64,000 nucleotides of DNA from Corynebacterium kroppenstedtii (GTDB lineage: Bacteria > Actinomycetota > Actinomycetes > Mycobacteriales > Mycobacteriaceae): positions 62,001-126,000 of the forward strand of contig NZ_QFRA01000002.1 of assembly GCF_003243515.1 (NCBI RefSeq), given 5' to 3'. Both the position numbers and the translations under genes were made by a program. Below, piece by piece: positions 29,224-40,863 of this stretch. Under the pieces are notes generated by a model. That model did no database searches. It was not told where the DNA came from and saw only the letters and a list, made by a program, of their open reading frames with translations. Numbering within the stretch: the stretch's first letter is position 1; each line of letters opens with the position of its first letter.

Positions 29224-31047
29224 ATGCCAAGTTCGAACCACGATGGGTCGGCTCACGACGACCACCAGCGGGGACGTGCATCTGCCGGTGGCGGTAAGGA
29301 CTATCAGCAGCCGACGTCCAGTGCACAGTTAGCCGGATACCGATTTGTTCGTAAGCAGCTGGAACAGGCCTTGGTTTGTGCAGATACCCGCATGGTCCAC
29401 GACGTTCCCGGGAGCCGACGCCGAGCCTTGGCGATCGGTGTTGTGCTGAGCGTTCTCGGTATCGCAGGTGCTGGGATTATGGCGATGATGCGGCCTGACC
29501 CCGCGATTGGAGACCACACGATCCTCATTGCTGCAGATACCGGCCAAATGTTTGTGCGCGTCAACGACACGCTACACCCTGTGACGGATCTGGCTTCGGC
29601 GCGGCTCGTGGTGGGCAAAGCGGAAGAAGCCCACCGAGTATCGAGCAAGAATTTAGCGTCTCTGTCGCGCGGGGAGTTTATTGGGCTCCGGGGGCCATCG
29701 GATTTGCCGCCGCAGGGCAATGCGGAATCGACGGAGGGATCGTGGGGAGTATGCCATTCGCCGGATAATCCCCGGTCATCGAATAAATCTCGGTCGGCAG
29801 ATGGCCTCCGCTCCGCGGATAAGTCTGGTGCACAGAAGATGCCGTCACGCGCTCCAGACGCATCCTCCTTGGTGAAGAAAGCCACCTACAACGAGGGTGA
29901 CAGTGCTGATGACGAGGGTGCCGACGACGTCGAGAACGACGTAAAACCTGGTCAGAATAGCCGCGGCACGTTATCAGTGGCGGTGGCCGAGTCCATGCCC
30001 CGCGATGCTCGCTCGGCGATCCTCCGGGCAGAAAGTGGGATGTGGTTGATCAGCCCGGATTCGTCCGATGGACATCCGTATCGGCGCTCACTCCTCGCCA
30101 AGCGCGGTTCCATTCCGGAGCCGGCAGTTTCGCGGGCACTGGGCATTTCCTCATCGGTCATCCGGGATGTTACTGATTCCTTCGTCGAAGCGATCCCCCG
30201 CGTCGATGATGTTCGCACTATTCGATCATCCATGCCGGCCGGCGGCGAGTCTGGCTTACGAAAACCTTTCAACACCATCGGTACCGTCATCATCGCTGAT
30301 CAGCAGGGTTCGTCCGTGGGGCGCTCGGCAGCCCCTTCATTGACGCACCGACAGACCGTCAATAATCGCCCATCCCATGAATCCGGGGCAACCACACGCG
30401 ACGACGCAGCTGCTGACGATGGTGACGTTTACGTTGTGCGTGACCACGGAATTGCTCCTTTAGCTCCTGTGCATGCCCGATTGTTACTTTCGCGACCAGG
30501 TGTGGTGGTTGAGCGGGTGAGCCCGGCGGACATATCAGACATACCGACGGCCGACGAACTGAACTGGGGGACCATACCGGGGGAGAAACCTGAGTGGGCT
30601 CCGCGAGAGGGGCGCCTTTGTGCAGGGACGGTAGCAAGCCCACGCGAGAAGCAGCGACCCGCCACAGATACCGAATCCACAGAGGTGGGCGACGCCGATA
30701 TTCTCACGTGGTCGGAGGCGACAACCTTCCCGCATGGTGCAGTGCCTGTCGTTCAGGCGGAGCAGGCGGTGGCCGTCGGCAAGAAAGAGGAAGAGCGGCT
30801 CACGCCACGAACTGCCGATTATTACTCCGGGCCGGCTCACGCGGTGGCCGTTGACACTGGCTCGGGGTATGCGATCGTGAGCTCGGACGGCCGACGCTTT
30901 GCGGTGGATTCGTTGGAAACACTGCAGATCCTGGGATTTCGTACCCCCACGGTGGCCCCGTGGTCGGTAGTCCGGCATCTTGCTGAGGGAGAAAACCTAT
31001 CCCGCGATCGCGCGTCAAAAATTATTGTCGCCGCCGAGCAGCCATGA
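29224..31047 (+). CDS. eccB: Type VII secretion protein EccB (ESX-4)
   Basis: EccB is the membrane subunit of the ESX core with a large extracytoplasmic domain. I start at ATG 29224 after GGGGGA; the 607-residue product is longer than usual (~480-510). Order: cytosolic N-terminus with AGYRFVRKQLEQALVCADTR (the EccB signature), one membrane helix (~residues 64-84), then R1-type repeat text (DTGQMFVRVNDTLHPVTDLA). A long acidic/Ser insertion at ~165-250 explains the extra length. GRLCAGTVAS carries one of the conserved cysteines. The frame is open throughout, unlike eccC and eccD. It overlaps the convergent mycP end by 26 bases. Confidence 0.93.
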   Translation: MPSSNHDGSAHDDHQRGRASAGGGKDYQQPTSSAQLAGYRFVRKQLEQALVCADTRMVHDVPGSRRRALAIGVVLSVLGIAGAGIMAMMRPDPAIGDHTILIAADTGQMFVRVNDTLHPVTDLASARLVVGKAEEAHRVSSKNLASLSRGEFIGLRGPSDLPPQGNAESTEGSWGVCHSPDNPRSSNKSRSADGLRSADKSGAQKMPSRAPDASSLVKKATYNEGDSADDEGADDVENDVKPGQNSRGTLSVAVAESMPRDARSAILRAESGMWLISPDSSDGHPYRRSLLAKRGSIPEPAVSRALGISSSVIRDVTDSFVEAIPRVDDVRTIRSSMPAGGESGLRKPFNTIGTVIIADQQGSSVGRSAAPSLTHRQTVNNRPSHESGATTRDDAAADDGDVYVVRDHGIAPLAPVHARLLLSRPGVVVERVSPADISDIPTADELNWGTIPGEKPEWAPREGRLCAGTVASPREKQRPATDTESTEVGDADILTWSEATTFPHGAVPVVQAEQAVAVGKKEEERLTPRTADYYSGPAHAVAVDTGSGYAIVSSDGRRFAVDSLETLQILGFRTPTVAPWSVVRHLAEGENLSRDRASKIIVAAEQP

Positions 31048-32428
31048 CTGCGGCACCCACCGCACACAGAATCGTGAACGGGACGGCAATCACGGTCATC
31101 ACCATGCGGCGGTGGGAATGATGAGTAGCAGCGGCGGGAACGGTGATGTCAGGATCGGACGCTTCCCGAGACTCCGTGGGGATCACACCGCCAGACTCCG
31201 CGTGCCGACGCGCCATCCCCACCGCTCGAGCAGGATGAACCATCCCCGCCTGAGATCCAGCCCCCGGCGTTGCCGTCGCCGCAAGGATCTGCCGAACATC
31301 AGACGGAGTCAGATGTGGAGCAACCTCCAACATCAAAGCCACCGTGCCCGACACGAGCGGTGCAGAAAAGCTCGTCCCGATAAAAGGCTGAGGGGTTGGC
31401 TCCTCCGCCATGGCAGGATTCCGCTGAACTTCCGTAGGATCGGTGGCCGCCATAATCGGCGATGACCCCAGCTGAGGACCCATCACCGGACCACCCGGAG
31501 CCGTAATATCGCCGCCAGCGAGCGCGTAATCCGCCCGACGATGACGATCACCACCAACGGCCCCCACCGAGATCACCGTCGGTTCATGGGCAGGGTAGGC
31601 ATTCATCCCATCGTGGCATGGACCAGTGGAATTCCCCGCCGCCGCGACCACCGTCACCCCGGCGCTCTCGGCACGCTCCAGCGAACCGCGAAGATGCTCG
31701 ATCCCCTCGGGCTCCATCCGTGGATCTGTGCAGGCAGCGACCGAAATATTGATCACGCGCGCATGAGTGTCGACGCTCCTATTAATAGCGTCCGCAACGC
31801 CAGTTAAAGTGCCCGTTTTCGGGGACCCCGTTGAAGGGGACGCAGGCTGCCCGCCCTCACCATCGCCAGAGCGAGTACGTGGCTGAGCATGAGCACTCGT
31901 CTGTCGTATCGACAACAATTCAACATCCGGAGCTACCCCACGCGCACGCCCGTGACCAGCGATAATCGTGCCGACGATCGTTCCGTGCAGATCGCAATCC
32001 TCAGTGCCATCGGTGTCGCCCAAGAGATCCCCACCACCGACCAGCGTCGGGAGGTCGACATGACGATTGATCCCCGTATCAATGACGGCCACCGTGATTC
32101 CCCGACCCGTTGCTAAACGCTGAGCTTCGGGCAATGAAGGCAAGGAATCCACGGGAGTGACCATATCCGTGGCGAAACCGCGCCGGGATAACTCAATTTC
32201 CGTCAAACCGCGTGAACATTGGTTCTCACGAGTGTCGACGTCGGCAGCGTATGACCGCGGAGGCCCGACTGACCAGGGAGAATCGATGATCGTCGACGAT
32301 AAAACCCCGATCGTGACGCATATGGACGCGAGGGCACGTCGTGAAGAAAAACCAACTTTCTGGCTGGTAGATGGTGCGGAGATATAGAAGAAACGGGCCG
32401 AGTTGGCGACCTTCACAGAGTATGGCAT
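31022..32428 (-). CDS. mycP: Mycosin, type VII secretion subtilisin-like protease (ESX-4)
   Basis: A membrane-anchored serine protease that stabilises the ESX complex and can process substrates. The ATG at 32428 lies 5 bases past the eccD stop and behind GGGG. The 468-residue product has a signal peptide, a catalytic triad in standard motifs (Asp117 in VAVIDTGIN, His148 in CDLHGTIVGT, Ser353 in IGTSFSAP), oxyanion Asn in VAAAGNSTGP, a disordered insertion at ~178-210, and a C-terminal membrane helix followed by RRRQ. All active-site residues are present. It is translated after eccD. Confidence 0.95.
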   Translation of the reverse strand: MPYSVKVANSARFFYISAPSTSQKVGFSSRRALASICVTIGVLSSTIIDSPWSVGPPRSYAADVDTRENQCSRGLTEIELSRRGFATDMVTPVDSLPSLPEAQRLATGRGITVAVIDTGINRHVDLPTLVGGGDLLGDTDGTEDCDLHGTIVGTIIAGHGRARGVAPDVELLSIRQTSAHAQPRTRSGDGEGGQPASPSTGSPKTGTLTGVADAINRSVDTHARVINISVAACTDPRMEPEGIEHLRGSLERAESAGVTVVAAAGNSTGPCHDGMNAYPAHEPTVISVGAVGGDRHRRADYALAGGDITAPGGPVMGPQLGSSPIMAATDPTEVQRNPAMAEEPTPQPFIGTSFSAPLVSGTVALMLEVAPHLTPSDVRQILAATATPGAGSQAGMVHPARAVGMARRHAESGGVIPTESREASDPDITVPAAATHHSHRRMVMTVIAVPFTILCAVGAAVMAARRRQ

Positions 32429-32433
32429 GGCGG

Positions 32434-34338
32434 TTACCCCAGCCCACGAATGACGGTGAAAATCCCAGCCACCCACAACGCGAGGGGGATCGCTGCAGCC
32501 GTCATGATGGCTTCCATAATCTCAATCGCCTTCTGAATCGTGGGGTCCGTTACTCTCCATTGCGGCAGGACGGGAATAACTAACAGCAAGGAGAAAACAG
32601 ACGTTCCGGCTGCTAGAGCCACCGTGTGCATCGTCCCGACGGGATAATCAGCCAAAAACAGAGTCAGTGACGTAATGGCGAGGCACACGAGCGACGTTGC
32701 TCGAGCCAAAGCCTGAACTGAATATCGAGCTTGCAGGCGCGCGCGAAGCCCCTCGGCGATGGCAATCACCAGGATGAGCGACGCTGTTCCGGCCGATGGA
32801 GATGACCACGCAAGGCACAGAGCAGAAAGAATGATGACTGCCGCGCAGCCCGTGGACATGCCTGTATGAATGTCGTGCGCCAGGCGGACGCGTTGAGGAC
32901 GATCGGGGAGAGGCGGGCTATCGGCCTCATCGAGCTCACTCCCCGTCGACGGCACAGGGTCCGGACGAACTCCAGCGCAACGGAGTGCGAGCATACCGGT
33001 CCACGAATGGATGAAAAGTGCGAGCAGCAGCCAGACGCAAAACACGACCTGTGGTGTCACGAAGGAGAAGAAAGTTAACCCCAGCGGAAGAACCATGATC
33101 CCGGAAAACAAGAGGAGGGCGATGGCGGGAATGATGTCCGATGATTTATTAATCGCGCCGGGAATTTTCCCGATTGAATTGCCCACCACTGTTGTGGAAT
33201 TTTTCTTAAAAACACTGAGGTGGAAGAAAGTTACTGCTCCGCATACCAATGCTGTGCAGAGACAGCCGAGGGATACCGCCATCCAGGGAGATGACCAGCT
33301 CAGAGTGCCCAGTGCCCATGCAGCCGCCCACCACAATGCTGTTGACTCAAGGACGTAGGAACTATGTGGGGGAGAATTCCGAGCCCACAAGGATGCATAT
33401 TGCCCGTCAGGTTGTGATGGATAGTTTGTATCCTTTTCTTCGCTCTCATTGATACCCGAGGGCTTTATTGTGTGGTGGGTCTTAATATAAGCAAGAAATA
33501 CGCAAAAAGAAGAGGAGAGTAAAGCAACAGCGACGAGACATCACCACGGAAATAGTGACGAATAAGCGAAGAGGGATAAGAAGTACCCATGCCCATCCGG
33601 GGAGTCCAAGGGTGGATTATGTCGTGTGATCGACGTAATTTCGTCCCAGAGTCCCCAATTCTTAGAAATCACATTGACCAGTTGGGGAATAAGCGACAGT
33701 GCGACCAATGTCATAATCGTGATGGGTAAGATTCCGCGGTTAATGATGTGACCAAAAAAGTGATTATCACGGGATTGGGATAGAGCTTCCGCTGTGGTGA
33801 TATGAATATCGTGCCCGGACCACGTACGTGTAGTCAGCAAGAGTGTATCGCCTGGTTGAACCCCATAATCTGCCAATGATGCGTCATACTGAATAGCGTG
33901 GCCGCTACTGGTTATGAGCCGCCATGGTGTTGGTGGTGCAGAGGTATCAAGAACCCGTCGTTCCCGAAGAGAATCCACAAGGTCGCGAATTAATTCTGTG
34001 GCGGGCTGGTGGGTAAGTACCGTGACATCAAGACACTGCCGGTAAAGAGGTTCGTGGATACCGTCGTCGATTAAAAGGTCACTTAATAAAGAGTTATGCG
34101 CTGAGAAGTCAGTAGGGTAAACAGATAATTCACGGTCAACGTTATTCGCCGATTTATTTCTTTCACCGCTGTCGCTTTGCTGAAAACCCAGGCTGTTGAA
34201 TGATTCATCGGGCAGCTCAAGAATGATGCGTATTCGTGTTCGCGTTAGATCTATCCGTGGACTCGTCGTGAATTCGTTGTTTTCCCCCGCCCGATGTGTG
34301 TTTGACCTGCGGAAATCGCGCGTGTTCGTGTGCGGCAT
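32434..34338 (-). pseudogene. eccD: Type VII secretion channel protein EccD (ESX-4), in-frame TGA
   Basis: EccD has a cytosolic ubiquitin-like domain and 11 membrane helices that line the ESX channel. From ATG 34338 (MPHTNTRDF, behind GGGGTA) the frame encodes the ubiquitin-like part (LDVTVLTHQPATELIRDLVD; YGVQPGDTLLLTTRTW) and the first helix (residues ~213-230). It stops at TGA 33541-33543. The same frame then continues without break as CLVAVALLSSSFCVFLAYIK and on through the remaining helices to 32434. Full length would be ~634 codons, normal for EccD. The stop falls in front of the second helix, so the truncated product cannot form a channel without readthrough. Confidence 0.88.
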
Positions 34339-34465
34339 GTATACCCCATTTCCCCCGAATGCTATGCCGGATAACAAGTTTCGCGTATACTACCTACATT
34401 GCACAGTCTGAGGGGATCCATGCTGTGTATATCGTTATCAGCCACAGGTGGCTAGGGGGTAATCA

Positions 34466-37400
34466 GTGGGTATTTCATCCGCGCAGTCGGAGGTGCATCG
34501 TTCACCCGAGCGTGCCGACGGGAAAGATGAATCCTCCACGGCGACGTTGATGAAGACAGTCGTTCCTTATGCCGACAGATGGTGCCCGGAGCTCCCAGAA
34601 CCTCGTGAGATCCCTGTTGATCAGCCGCCCGAGGCCCCGCGTTCCCCTCAACAGCCGCTTTTTCGTCGGCTTTTGCCGTTAGTGATGGTTGTCGCGGTGC
34701 TCGGGATGGTCGCCATCATGGTTGTTTCCGGAAACGCCGCCAACCCGATGACCTACCTCTTTCCGCTGATCATGGTTGCGTCCATGGTGGGGATGGTGAC
34801 GGGGAATCAGGCTCAGTCTGTCGACGAACGACGCCGTGTGTATCTGAGGCACATTGATCGATGTCGCCGGGAATCTAGGGAAGACGCTGAACAGCAGCGC
34901 TCCATGATGGAGTTTGTTGATCCCGATCCCCACACCTTGACGCTTTTTGTGGGAAGTAACCGCATGTGGGAGCGGGGTCGGTACGACGACGACTTTGCCC
35001 ATGTGCGCATCGGAACCGCGTCTCAACGCGCGCGAACCCACGTGAGTATTGGGGAAACCAATGCTGTGGAAGATATTGATCCGATTTGTGCCCTGGCCTT
35101 GCGCCGCGCGCTCAGAGAATCATTGGTGCTCTCTGATGTCCCAGTGTGTCTGGCACTGGGTGACTTTTCGACGGTGTACATCGGTGGGTCCGACGGGCGG
35201 AAAGTTGTTCGTTCGCTGCTGGCCCAGTTAGTCACTCTCCATGGTCCGGAGGCTGTTCGGATTATGGTGTGCGGCCATCCGTGATCGTGGCCGTGGCTGC
35301 CATGGATTCCCCATTCGGACGGTCAGGAGGCGTTCTCCAATCCTGAGGACGTCGTGACGGTCTTGGATGAATTGTGGTCGGATATGTCTGGGGCCTCTGG
35401 CTCTCGCGATGACTCCGGGCCTCAAGTTGTTCTCATTATCGACGGTGCTGCGCCTCTCACCGTTGCACATCACCCGGCGGTGGCCAGCGTGATTGTCGTT
35501 GGCATGCCCGACAAGGATGTGATGTCGGAAACCCAGCGTCGGCAGCGTTGGCATGTGATCGACCAGTGGGAGGCTCACGCGGCAGACGAGGGCATCGCGT
35601 TACGTGCCGATCATGGGATGATCTCGGCATTAACGACGTCGGGCCTGGATACTTTTGCCCAGGCCGATATGCTTTCTGAGCAGGAGTTTGACGTCCTTGC
35701 CCGCTCGATGGCACGGTACACGCGGCCAACGGCTGACGTGCTCGCTGAGCACTCCTCGGAAGGAATCGACGAAGTAGAACTTGTGCTCGGTGTGGCGACA
35801 CCTCTTCTGGTCTCACCGTCGTCTGCATGGACTGAAAAGCGGGGAGCGGAGCGTCTTCACATTCCATTGGGCGTCAACAATGACGGTGGCCCCTTCTACC
35901 TGGACATCAAAGAATCCGCGGAGGGCGGGTCGGGGCCGCACGGTTTATGCGTCGGTGCGACCGGCTCTGGTAAAAGCGAATTGTTGCGAACCTTGGTGCT
36001 TTCGCTTGTGGCGTCGCATTCACCTGAACAGCTCAACCTCGTTCTCGTTGATTTCAAAGGTGGCGCAACGTTCATAGGCATGGAACGGTTGCCACATGTT
36101 GCTGCCGTGATCACGAACTTGGACGACGAATCCGCGCTTGTTGATCGTATGGAGGACGCTCTCCAGGGGGAGCTGACCCGGCGTCAAGAGTTTCTTCGCG
36201 CGCACGGGGTGTCGTCCTTGGTGGAATATGCCGATATGCGGCGTCAATACTCTGCCCGCGGCACTGGTGATGACGGTGATTATCCACGTCTTCCGGCACT
36301 CGTCATCATTATCGATGAGTTTTCGGAATTATTGAGTGCACATCCTGGTTTCATTGATACCTTCGTGGCGATTGGGCGATTGGGGCGTTCTCTGGGGGTC
36401 CATCTTCTTTTAGCGACGCAACGACTGGAAGAAGGACGATTACGGGGACTCGACGCACATCTGAGTTACCGCATCGGGCTTCGCACATTTTCTGCGGGGG
36501 AGTCGAGGATCGTTCTTGGCGTCAACGACGCCCACACTCTTCCCAAGGAACCCGGGTATGGTCTCGCCCGAGTGGGTGGGGATTCCATCACCGCATTTCG
36601 TGCCACCTATGTCTCCCGACGCTGGAATAGTTCGGTTGCAAAGGAGGCTGCTGGTTCCTCCGCCGGGTCGGCAGCGTCGCCACAACCATCAACAATTTTG
36701 CGCATTGCCATTGACAGATTGAGCATCGACGGACCCTGCGCATCGGAGGTGGCGCGCTTTGTACCTGCCCGAACGATATGGCTGCCGCCCTTACCTGACG
36801 TCTTAACCATGTCCGATTTGAATACTCGGACTCGTCGTCTCACACGCGACCACACCTGTTCGAACGAAGGTCTTCAGATAACGATCGGCCTGATCGACGC
36901 ACCACGGACCCAACGTCAGATCTCATGGACTATTGACCTGCGGGGATCAACTGGGCATATCGGCATTATTGGTGGCCCGCAGTCAGGAACAACAACCGCG
37001 GCACGAAGTGTGGTCACGACGTTGGCGTTGTCCCGTACCAGTGACCAGGCACGGTTTTATGTCCTGGACATGGGCGGATACGGCCTAGGAACTCTGGAAC
37101 GATTGCCGCACACGGTCGCCGTGGTTCACCGGCATGAACACGACCGCATCCTTCGGCTGGTCAATGAAGTCGCTGTGTTAGCCGAGGACCGTCGGGAGGA
37201 ATGGCTCCGGCAGGGATGGGCCAGCGTCGATGCTGCCCGCGACCACGGACTCAGTGACATCTTCGTGGTCATTGACGGGTGGCACGTCATAACGACAGAT
37301 TTCCCCGACGTGGCCGATGCTCTCGGGCTCCTCATTGCAGATGGCCTCTCGGTAGGAATTCATGTCATCATTACGGCCAATAGATGGTCCGCACTGCGGC

Positions 37401-38611
37401 CCCAGATCCGTGATTTATTCGGAACGAAAATTGAATTATCGCTGGGAGACCCCCTGGAGTCGCTGATTGATAGGAAATTATCTGAACGGATCCCCAGCCG
37501 TCCAGGCCGAGCAATCGTGAAATGGAAGGGGACCAGCCTTCATGCCTTGGTCGTTCACTCAACGAACCAAGATATTGCTGAGGTGACGCGCATAGCAGCT
37601 CAACGAGGGGACACTCGAGTTCCCGCGCTACGGGTCCTTCCAGAAGCCCTCACACGTGAGGAACTCGATCCCGTTCTTCCTCCAGCCATCGCGATGGGGC
37701 GGGAGAGCGTGCATCTATCAACGTGGTCATGGTCGACGGTGGCAAACCCGGCCATGCTCATCGTCGGAAAAGGGGAGAGCGGACGAACAACGACGCTTCG
37801 CTCACTTATTTACGGCATTACAAGCGCGTATAAACCCAAGAATTTCGGGAAGAAACCGGCGACGGATGAAGACGCGAAAGCCGATGATTCCGCAGCTGAT
37901 GCGACGAGCACTGTTGATGCAACAAGCACGGATGATGTGCCAACCGCGGCCATCGTTGTCATTGATCCACGACTAACCTTGCTGGCAGAAGTCCCGAGTG
38001 ATTATGACGCCGGATATGCCTCGACGCCCTCCGCCGCAGACACTTTGATTGCCCAGCTGACCACCACCATGAACATGCGTCTGCCAGGTGATTCGATCAC
38101 CCCGCAGGAACTGAAGAACAGATCGTGGTGGTCCGGCCCAGAGATATTTCTCCTTATCGACGATTACGACCTTCTTACGATTTCGCCGTCCGTCATGAGT
38201 GGATTTGTCAGCGTGCTCCCGCATGCTCGCGATATCGGGGTACATATTGTTGTGGCGCGACGAGCATCAGGAATGATGCGTGCAGCTCACGATCCTTTGC
38301 TCGCAGGAATGCGTGCTATCAACGGGGTAGTCGCGCTGCTGTCCGCGGATAAAGACGATGGTCCATTATTCGGGGTGCCATTGCGGCCAGCTGTTCCAGG
38401 CCGAGCACACATCGTTGTCAACGGATCCACCAGCGAAATTCATTTCGCACGTGCGCAGCTTTCACCCGAGGACAGTGCCGAGGACGAGGACAAGAAATGT
38501 AGTCCTGCCGACACTGACGCGGATGCCAATAACTCGGGCGGCACTGACACGGATGACGCCGATGCAGCCCAAACCACCACGGCGGACAGTAATAACACTG
38601 AACAGAAATAG
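34466..38611 (+). pseudogene. eccC: Type VII secretion ATPase EccC (FtsK/SpoIIIE type, ESX-4), in-frame TGA
   Basis: EccC is the motor that recognises WXG100 substrates. GTG 34466 follows AGGGGG. The frame encodes two membrane helices (~residues 68-110) and the start of the DUF domain. It hits TGA at 35282-35284 after VRIMVCGHP, then continues in the same frame (SWPWLPWIPHSDG, the conserved W..LPH region) to 38611. Past the stop lie three ATPase domains: the first with an intact Walker A GATGSGKSELLRT (~codon 497), the second degenerate (GGPQSGTTTA, no Lys) and the third with Arg for Lys (GKGESGRTTTLR). Total ~1,381 codons. The tail is an Asp/Thr-rich disordered run. A single substitution accounts for the stop. 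Confidence 0.9.
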
Positions 38612-38653
38612 CACCGAAAAATTAAACGGGGTTGAGACACAAGGGGGAACTAC

Positions 38654-40259
38654 GTGACTGTGAGTACGACGACAAGGAACTACGCGCCACCAAGTTTTAC
38701 GCCGACGATGCCTCCAGATAATCATCAGACTCGTATAAAAAGACAGACCGAATCTGGCCGGGCACAGAGCGTCCCGGACGTTGTATCCATCGGACGTAAC
38801 AGCCGAACCGAACAACGCATTGTTTTGTGCCCGTCATGGTGGGGTCTACTTCGTCGGAAGCGGTGGGCTGATAACTACGTCGACGATGATGCACAGCGGT
38901 ATCAGCACCCGGATACTGATTCTTCCTTCGCGCGCTCGGCGTTAACAGAGAACGCTCCCACCATCCTCCCGATGTCCGACGCGCTCTGTAGCATTGAGCC
39001 TGCTCTTCGCCCTATTTCGTTTGTCCTCCACATCGCAGGGCAATACGCGGGGTTGACGGCACTGACACTTCCTGCCGACGAAGCAATGACCGACCTCGTC
39101 CCCATCGACGACGGAAAGTTCTTCATGGACCCCCCTGATCGCCGTCGTCAGTGCAGAAATTGAATCCGCCGTGGAGACCGGCCGAGTCCCGAGTTCGCGT
39201 GAACGAGACCTGATCGGACCCGAGGGCGTCGAAGTCCTTGTCGTTGCTACAGACAAGGCTACAAATAAGCCCGGTCGGGGCGCTGAACTTGTTGAATATG
39301 CCCTGGAGAAGCTGAATGAGGCATCCATTCCGGCGATGCGAGTCGGCATCGAGGAGATAGAGATTTCGGCACGTATGGCTGGAGTTCTCTCGCGCGATTC
39401 GCACAACGATGTTCGCCCTATGGGCAACGAGGCCCACCGCGCGGGGAACGAAATGCATCGCAGCGGGGATGACACCGCGTTGCCCCGGGGAGGGCGAACC
39501 CAACAGAATCCACACAACAGGGTACGGACGGACAAGGGTGTTTCACCGAACCTCACGAAACGAAAGGCAACCGACTTTCGTCCGCCGCGCCGGGATTATC
39601 GCCGTGGAGGGTTTCTACTCCGTCACCGCAATGCGCTCGCTGTCACCATGTGCATCCTTGTCCTCATCGGGACAGCTCTCGCCGTCACACTGCGCAGCGG
39701 CGGAAATTATGAGCAAACGAATCAAGCAGAAGCCAACTCTCAACACATTGATGGCGACGAACGGGTAGAGGGGAACGACACAACTGGGGGACAAACAGCG
39801 TTATCCGCCACGCCAGCAAGTAGCGACCACCATAATCAGCCAGGAGGAATCGTCGATAACGGAATTGTCCGGGCTGCCTTGACCTCTGGATGGATATGGT
39901 CTCACTCGTCGACGCCAGAGCGCCTCATATTGGAAGACCCTGTGGATGAAGACATACGGATCCTGGTCTCAGGGCATCCCGTCCAACCAGACGTGACCGA
40001 CGCACACCTCCGTGAACACGTGGAATCAATGGTCCAATCTCGCGCTGAGTTCTCCAACTACGCGCCCGAATCCGCGTGGCGGCAAGGTGCCGTGAGCTAC
40101 GAAGAACGCCCAGAAGGGGGATCGGTCGTTCAGTGGACGACATTTTTACAAGAAGGAAAACAAGTCAGCGTCGGATGCCAATGGAAAGGGGAGCTCACCG
40201 CGAAACGCACAGCGGCATGTTCGACCGCCGCGCGCAGTGCAGAAGTCATGCCGTCGTGA
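38654..40259 (+). pseudogene. Type VII secretion-associated protein, Rv3446c family, frameshifted
   Basis: Starts at GTG 38654 behind AGGGGGA. The first frame runs to 39163 through RPISFVLHIAGQYAGLTALT and breaks at MDPPD. The neighbouring frame reads PLIAVVSAEIESAVETGRVP and continues to 40259. The joint is a run of six C at 39130-39135; five C would give a continuous ~534-codon protein. Downstream are an actin/Hsp70-like middle part, a membrane helix (NALAVTMCILVLIGTALAVT) and the C-terminal domain of the Rv3446c family (WRQGAVSYEERPEGGSVVQW ... VSVGCQW). The position between eccC and the WXG100 pair is exactly that of Rv3446c in the mycobacterial ESX-4 locus (family knowledge). Confidence 0.82.
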
Positions 40260-40490
40260 TGCGGAAATTCATGCCAGTAGGCGTATTTGCCCAGAATATG
40301 GGGTCAAGGGAGTTAATCGTGGGTGCGAAAAGGTACCCGCCAGAAAAATGTTAAAAAAGTGGGAACCGATCGACGACTGATGAGTCTGTTCTCATACACC
40401 GCCACAACACCACGGAAAACTCGAGATTGTAACGAGGCCGTGGTGGGGCGGGATTCGATATCAACACATTTCACTAAGACGGGGGAACCA

Positions 40491-40802
40491 ATGAGCGGGC
40501 TTTTTGCTACCGAACACGAACTGATGACCACGACGGCAGGAAAAGTGGACGCCGTCAATGATCAAGTCCAAGCAGAACTTCAACGCCTACAAGGCACCGT
40601 CGACGGCGTAGCGGGAGCGTGGAAAGGAAACGCCAGCGTCGCCTTTGGCGAACTCATGACCCAATGGAACGACGCCGCGCTCCGGCTCCGTGAAGCGCTG
40701 AGCTCCATATCAGACAACATTCGTGCGAACGCCTCGGCATTCGCCACCACCGAAGAACAGAACGCCACATCATTCACCCAGCTAGGCGGCTTGTCTTTAT
40801 AA
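40491..40802 (+). CDS. WXG100 protein, EsxU-like
   Basis: A 103-residue helical hairpin protein. ATG 40491 follows GGGGGAACC; upstream in-frame codons to 40323 lack family similarity. The WxG turn is GAWKGNASVAF at residues ~42-52. Near the C-terminus FATTE replaces the usual YxxxD/E export motif with Phe for Tyr. Such proteins pair as heterodimers with the next gene product and are secreted through the ESX channel. Position after the Rv3446c-like gene matches esxU in ESX-4. Confidence 0.88.
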   Translation: MSGLFATEHELMTTTAGKVDAVNDQVQAELQRLQGTVDGVAGAWKGNASVAFGELMTQWNDAALRLREALSSISDNIRANASAFATTEEQNATSFTQLGGLSL

Positions 40803-40863
40803 AATCTTCGCGCCATCATCCTGACCAACCACCGAAAACATAAGGAAGAAAGAGAACAGCACT

